Notes under the pieces: model-generated | Database searches by the model: none | The model's input: only the letters and a program-made list of their open reading frames with translations | Told to the model about the DNA's origin: nothing | Shown: piece by piece, positions 5,615 through 8,674 of the stretch | Position numbering within the stretch: position 1 is the stretch's first letter | How the letters are laid out: the number at the start of each line of letters is the position of its first letter | Position numbers and translations under genes: made by a program | Assembly (NCBI GenBank): GCA_964603905.1 | Contig: CAZRWH010000041.1 | Span: 1 to 8,674 of the forward strand | Direction: 5' to 3' | Source: CAZRWH01 sp964603905 | Lineage (GTDB): Bacteria > Patescibacteriota > Gracilibacteria > UBA1369 > UBA12470 | Length of the DNA stretch: 8,674 nt

Positions 5615-7594
5615 ATGCCTGATTTCAAAATAGTTTCGGACTTCAGCCCAATGGGTGATCAGCCTACCGCAATTGCTCAGCTAGTTAAGGGTCTTAAAGC
5701 TGGAAAGCAGCATCAAACTTTGCTTGGTGCAACTGGTACCGGTAAGACTTTTGTTATGGCTCAGCTTGTTGAAAAGATTCAAAAGCCGACGTTGGTTTTG
5801 GCTCATAACAAGACGCTTGCGGCTCAGCTTTTTTCTGAATTTAAAGAGTTTTTTCCTGAGAATGCGATTGGTTATTTCGTTTCGTATTATGACTATTATC
5901 AACCTGAGGCATATATTGCGCATAGTGATACTTATATCGAGAAAGATGCGCAGATTAATGAGGAAATTGAGAAGTATCGTCACCATGCGACGATGAATCT
6001 TTTGAGTCGTCCTGATGTTCTGATTGTGTCGTCGGTTTCTTGTATTTATGGGCTTGGAAATCCGGGTGATTATGATGATCTTAAGATTGTTTTGAAAGTA
6101 GGTGAGGAGCGTCAGCGTGATAAGCTTCTTAGGCATCTTACAGACCTGCAATATACGCGCAGTAATATGCAGTTTAACAATGGGATGTTCCATGTTCTTG
6201 GAGATGTTGTTGAGATTTTCCCTCCTGGCATGGATAGCGTTTATCGTATTGATTTTTTTGGTGATGAAATTGAGCAAATTATGGAGGTGGAGCATTTTAC
6301 CGGAGAGGTGTTGCGTGAGCTTGAAGAGGTTACGATTTTCCCTGCGAAGCACAATGTTACAACTCAAGAAAAGGTTGAGGCTGCTGTTTCCGGTATTCGT
6401 GAGGATCTTGAGCTTAGAGTTGCTCATCTTCAAAAAATTGGAAAAAATCTTGAAGCGCAAAGGATTCGTACTCGAACGGAGTACGATATCGAAATTTTGC
6501 TTGAAATGGGGTATTGCCAGGGAATTGAGAACTATGTTCGTTATTTGAATGGTCGTGAAGCTGGTGTTCAGCCAGCAACTTTGCTCGACTACTTCCCAGA
6601 TGACTTCTTGATGATTATTGATGAGTCTCATATGACAGTTCCTCAAATTGGAGCTATGCACAATGGGAATCTTTCACGCAAGAAGTCTCTTGTTGAACAC
6701 GGTTTTCGATTGCCTTCTGCATATGATAATCGTCCTCTTAAGTTTGAGGAATTTGAAGACCATGTTAATCAGGTCATTTATGTTTCTGCGACTCCTGGCA
6801 AATATGAGTTTGCTCATACCAAGAAGACCGATATTGCAGAGCAAATTATTCGTCCGACAGGTCTTTTGGATCCTCAAGTTGACGTTCGTCCAACAGAAGG
6901 ACAGATGAAGGATTTGTGTAAAGAAGCGGATGCTGCGATTAAGCGTGGTGAGAGAGTTTTGCTTACAACTTTGACGAAAAAAATGTCGGAAGCTCTTACG
7001 AAATTCCTTGTTGATAAAGGTTATAAAGTTCGTTATTTGCACTCGGATATTGATACGATTGAACGTATCGAAATTCTTCGTGATCTTAGGCTTGGTAAGT
7101 TCGATATTCTTGTTGGAATCAACCTTCTGCGCGAGGGGCTTGATCTTCCTGAGGTTTCGTTTATTGGGATTTTGGATGCGGATAAAAGAGGTTTCTTAAG
7201 ATCTGAAAGTGCTTTGATTCAAACAATTGGTCGTGCGGCTCGTAATGTAAATGGACACGTTGTGATGTATGCGGACAGCATTACTCCAGCTATGAAAGCG
7301 GCACTTGATGAGACTGAGCGTCGTCGTGCTAAACAACAGGCTTACAACGATGCGAACGGTATTACTCCTCAAACAATTATTAAGAAGATTCATGATCTTC
7401 AAGAGCACGAAAAACGCAAGACTAAGAAGCAAGTTAAACATTACGATGGCAAAAAGGTTCCGCGTGAAGAACGTGAACGCCTCATTACTGGGATGGAGGC
7501 TGAGATGGATATGGCGGCTCAAAACATGGAATTCGAAAAAGCTGCTGAGATTAGGGATGAGATTGAGAGATTGAGAGGCGAGTGGTCGTTGTAG
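5615..7594 (+). CDS. uvrB: UvrABC excinuclease subunit B
   Basis: The damage-verifying helicase-like subunit of nucleotide excision repair. It is loaded by UvrA, opens DNA around the lesion and recruits UvrC for the dual incision. At 659 aa it is full length (E. coli 673). In order: the Q-like N-terminus with FSPMGDQP (10-17), Walker A GATGTGKT (38-45), the damage-probing beta-hairpin starting YYDYYQPEAY (91-100) with the expected tyrosines, the UvrA-interaction region (about 150-250), DESH (336-339), VSATPGKYEF (390-399), the second RecA-like domain with GINLLREGLDLPEV (501-514), motif VI QTIGRAAR (536-543), a Lys-rich linker (about 595-615) and the C-terminal UVR domain (about 620-655) that binds UvrC. 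No key residue is missing. No SD precedes the ATG; the leader is T-rich. uvrA and uvrC are not in the window. Confidence 0.98.
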   Translation: MPDFKIVSDFSPMGDQPTAIAQLVKGLKAGKQHQTLLGATGTGKTFVMAQLVEKIQKPTLVLAHNKTLAAQLFSEFKEFFPENAIGYFVSYYDYYQPEAYIAHSDTYIEKDAQINEEIEKYRHHATMNLLSRPDVLIVSSVSCIYGLGNPGDYDDLKIVLKVGEERQRDKLLRHLTDLQYTRSNMQFNNGMFHVLGDVVEIFPPGMDSVYRIDFFGDEIEQIMEVEHFTGEVLRELEEVTIFPAKHNVTTQEKVEAAVSGIREDLELRVAHLQKIGKNLEAQRIRTRTEYDIEILLEMGYCQGIENYVRYLNGREAGVQPATLLDYFPDDFLMIIDESHMTVPQIGAMHNGNLSRKKSLVEHGFRLPSAYDNRPLKFEEFEDHVNQVIYVSATPGKYEFAHTKKTDIAEQIIRPTGLLDPQVDVRPTEGQMKDLCKEADAAIKRGERVLLTTLTKKMSEALTKFLVDKGYKVRYLHSDIDTIERIEILRDLRLGKFDILVGINLLREGLDLPEVSFIGILDADKRGFLRSESALIQTIGRAARNVNGHVVMYADSITPAMKAALDETERRRAKQQAYNDANGITPQTIIKKIHDLQEHEKRKTKKQVKHYDGKKVPREERERLITGMEAEMDMAAQNMEFEKAAEIRDEIERLRGEWSL

Positions 7595-7612
7595 TGGTGG
7601 TGGTAGTTGTGG
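7588..7612 (+). repeat. GT-rich tract at the uvrB 3' end, copy 2
   Basis: A 25-base tract of GTN triplets spanning the uvrB stop codon (7592-7594). It aligns with 964-985 after prs with one 3-base insertion and 3 mismatches. As there, one base separates it from a hairpin with a 3-nt loop (7614-7630). Confidence 0.45.
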
Positions 7613-7613
7613 T

Positions 7614-7640
7614 ATTCCGCGTTGCGGAATGGTTATTTTT
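7614..7640 (+). terminator. Possible intrinsic terminator of uvrB
   Basis: Perfect 7-bp inverted repeat ATTCCGC-GTT-GCGGAAT (7614-7630), followed by GGTTATTTTT. The stem is GC-containing and the loop tight, but the T run starts a few bases late, so termination would be imperfect. It also shares its ATTCCG/CGGAAT ends with the next structured unit. Confidence 0.45.
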
Positions 7641-7644
7641 AGTG

Positions 7645-7706
7645 ATTCCGCTGGGATCGCTGCGCTTCCCTGCGGTGTGGTGTTTCGGCTAATGCCGAAA
7701 CGGAAT
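7645..7706 (+). repeat. Structured, GC-richer palindromic element (REP- or MITE-like)
   Basis: Bounded by the inverted repeat ATTCC (7645-7649) / GGAAT (7702-7706). Inside are two hairpins. One is GGGA (7653-7656) / TCCC (7667-7670), which can be extended past a T-T mismatch by CCGC (7648-7651) / GCGG (7672-7675). The other is the perfect 8-bp GTTTCGGC-TAAT-GCCGAAAC (7682-7701). Together they can form a three-way junction. It is clearly richer in G+C than the surrounding DNA and has no plausible coding content. It could be a repetitive extragenic palindrome, a small non-autonomous element or a structured RNA. Confidence 0.55.
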
Positions 7707-7760
7707 TTAATGTATGTCTTGTACTGCAATAATTACCAAAGATTGTCATCTTATTTTGCT

Positions 7761-7787
7761 TTGATGAATTGGTTTGTATGATAGAAT
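7761..7787 (+). promoter_or_regulatory. Promoter of the 252-aa acidic protein gene
   Basis: Extended -10 TGaTAGAAT (7779-7787), with TTGATG (7761-7766) 15 bp upstream of TAGAAT as a weak -35. The predicted start is near 7794, about 22 nt before the ATG at 7816. The -10 lies inside the palindrome GATAGA-A-TCTATC (7780-7792), echoing the dyad over the uvrB -10. Confidence 0.45.
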
Positions 7788-7815
7788 CTATCCCTGTAAT
7801 TTTTAGTTTAAAAAA

Positions 7816-8574
7816 ATGAAAGCAAAACTTATTTTTGATCATGAAATTAGTGGATTGAGTGCTAGCATAGAAGATCATTTCGGACTTATGGAGCCACCTC
7901 TTGGATCTTTAGAGCTTGGTGATGATATGGATTTTGAAAAGGAATTAAGTGCGTTTGCACGAGCGATTGCTGCCAGGACAAATTTTCAGGGAGTTGCGAT
8001 GCATACTGATGAAGACAATGGTTTTTTTATGAATGTTGATGATATGCTTGAAAATGTTGATGAAGAGTTTGGAGAGGTTACTGTCTTTATTGAGCCTTAC
8101 ACTGAGGTTCAGCAAGCTTTTGATGGTGATAATTTGGCGGAGCAATTTAGACAGTTTCTTTTGGACTGTTCTGGAGGAGGTTATGTAATTAGTTATGCCC
8201 CTGATCTGATTACAGTTGTTGATGGGGCTGGGGAAGTAAAGAAGTATGACCATTTTTCGGAGGTGGAATTATCGGGTCCTTGTGTTGTTACAGCTACATA
8301 CTTGAGAGCGGATTGCCAGCAGGAGGAAGAGTATTTTGATTCAATTGACCATGATAAAATTAGAGGCTTTGTTTTGAGAGGCACTGCTAGTCTGCAGGAG
8401 TTCTTAGATGGTGATGAATCTAAAATTGTGACTTTGAAAGTTGAGATGGAGGGTGCCTGTGGAACTGAAGATGAATATTCGGAATTGGAGGTAAAATTGG
8501 AAAGGGAGTTTGATGTAGGAAAGGTTATTGATGCAATTCGTGGGATGATTCAAATTCAAACTGACAGCGAATAG
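7816..8574 (+). CDS. Hypothetical acidic protein
   Basis: 252 aa, family not recognised. The ATG at 7816 follows an A-run (TTTAAAAAA), has no SD, and is the first in-frame start after the promoter. The protein is rich in Asp and Glu, with no signal peptide, membrane span or recognised catalytic motif. It alternates predicted helices (38-53, 107-117) with beta-type strands (86-93, 123-135, 154-163, 204-211). It has four cysteines, at about 118, 156, 167 and 215, not arranged as a clear zinc site. The ending EVKLEREFDVGKVIDAIRGM suggests a strand followed by a helix. A soluble cytoplasmic protein is likely. The codon use, with T-rich third positions, matches its neighbours, so it does not look newly acquired. 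The stop is TAG. It probably has its own promoter, because a structured 221-bp spacer separates it from uvrB. Confidence 0.8.
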   Translation: MKAKLIFDHEISGLSASIEDHFGLMEPPLGSLELGDDMDFEKELSAFARAIAARTNFQGVAMHTDEDNGFFMNVDDMLENVDEEFGEVTVFIEPYTEVQQAFDGDNLAEQFRQFLLDCSGGGYVISYAPDLITVVDGAGEVKKYDHFSEVELSGPCVVTATYLRADCQQEEEYFDSIDHDKIRGFVLRGTASLQEFLDGDESKIVTLKVEMEGACGTEDEYSELEVKLEREFDVGKVIDAIRGMIQIQTDSE

Positions 8575-8612
8575 AGTCGTAAGTTCTTCCATTTAATATC
8601 AATCTATCGTAT

Positions 8613-8629
8613 CCTTCCTATATGGAAGG
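8613..8629 (+). promoter_or_regulatory. Hairpin enclosing the start codon of the last gene
   Basis: CCTTCC-TATAT-GGAAGG is a perfect 6-bp inverted repeat with a 5-nt loop. The A and T of the ATG at 8622 are in the loop and its G closes the stem. If the transcript includes this leader, the hairpin could limit ribosome access; it could equally be chance. Confidence 0.35.
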
Positions 8630-8674
8630 CTACAAAGTTATTGTTAATCATGGACTTGGTGCCGATGATGAGTC
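8622..8674 (+). CDS. Start of a further gene, cut off by the window end
   Basis: The first 17 codons plus two bases of an open frame reading MEGYKVIVNHGLGADDE. It starts 47 nt after the previous stop, in the same direction and with similar codon use; no SD is present. The fragment is too short to identify. A gene is expected here from the spacing and strand, but this could also be a chance frame. Confidence 0.5.
   Translation, partial: MEGYKVIVNHGLGADDE

Noticed and set aside
5681..6661. 326-codon open frame on the minus strand within uvrB
   Set aside because: It is the antisense shadow of uvrB, has low-complexity Ile/Leu/Asn/Arg composition and matches no family.
26..7594. UGA recoded as glycine (code 25) or tryptophan (code 4)
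   Set aside because: prs, rpiB, rpe and uvrB are full length under the standard code with no internal TGA, and Gly and Trp are encoded by GGN and TGG.
7639..7878. 79-codon minus-strand frame across the spacer after uvrB
   Set aside because: It translates the palindromic element and the start of the next gene; there is no plausible start region or protein-like composition.
1..8674. CRISPR array, transposase or phage genes
   Set aside because: No regularly spaced direct repeats and no transposase, integrase or phage-like protein were seen on either strand.

Overview
The window is AT-rich, with a strong preference for T in third codon positions, and every gene lies on the + strand. Most starts have no Shine-Dalgarno sequence. 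It carries compact housekeeping genes, a tRNA-Arg with the bacterially unusual anticodon GCG, and large acidic proteins I cannot match to a family. The two runs of exactly 100 N show that it is a scaffold, probably from a draft or metagenome assembly. The combination fits a small-genome bacterium of the Candidate Phyla Radiation type (perhaps near Peregrinibacteria/Gracilibacteria, but reading UGA normally). That placement is inference and rests on no marker phylogeny.

Region 1 (1-2135) is a pentose-phosphate/PRPP cluster: prs (ribose-phosphate pyrophosphokinase), rpiB (ribose-5-phosphate isomerase B) and rpe (ribulose-phosphate 3-epimerase). Rpe and RpiB interconvert xylulose-5-P, ribulose-5-P and ribose-5-P, and Prs turns ribose-5-P plus ATP into PRPP for nucleotide synthesis. 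The spacers before rpiB and rpe contain a related A/T-rich repeat. The prs-rpiB spacer also has a GT-rich tract followed by a tight hairpin, and a second copy of that arrangement lies at the 3' end of uvrB.

Region 2 (2127-2350) has a promoter, tRNA-Arg(GCG) with encoded CCA, and a 100-N gap that starts on the very next base after the tRNA.

Region 3 (2351-5576) has a good sigma-70-like promoter and a two-gene operon of unknown function. The first gene encodes a 201-aa protein whose C-terminus may be a winged helix. The second encodes a very acidic protein that the assembly has broken in two. The 55 bases before the second N gap are repeated exactly as the 55 bases after it, so the contig ends overlap and the gap is artificial. 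Collapsing the overlap gives one 795-aa in-frame protein with one short hydrophobic segment near residues 604-618.

Region 4 (5577-7594) is full-length uvrB, the damage-recognition helicase subunit of nucleotide excision repair. It has its own likely extended -10 promoter inside a dyad.

Region 5 (7595-8674) is a 221-bp spacer with several inverted repeats, one set forming a possible three-way junction. It is followed by a promoter, an unrecognised acidic 252-aa protein, and the first 17 codons of another gene whose start codon sits in a small hairpin.
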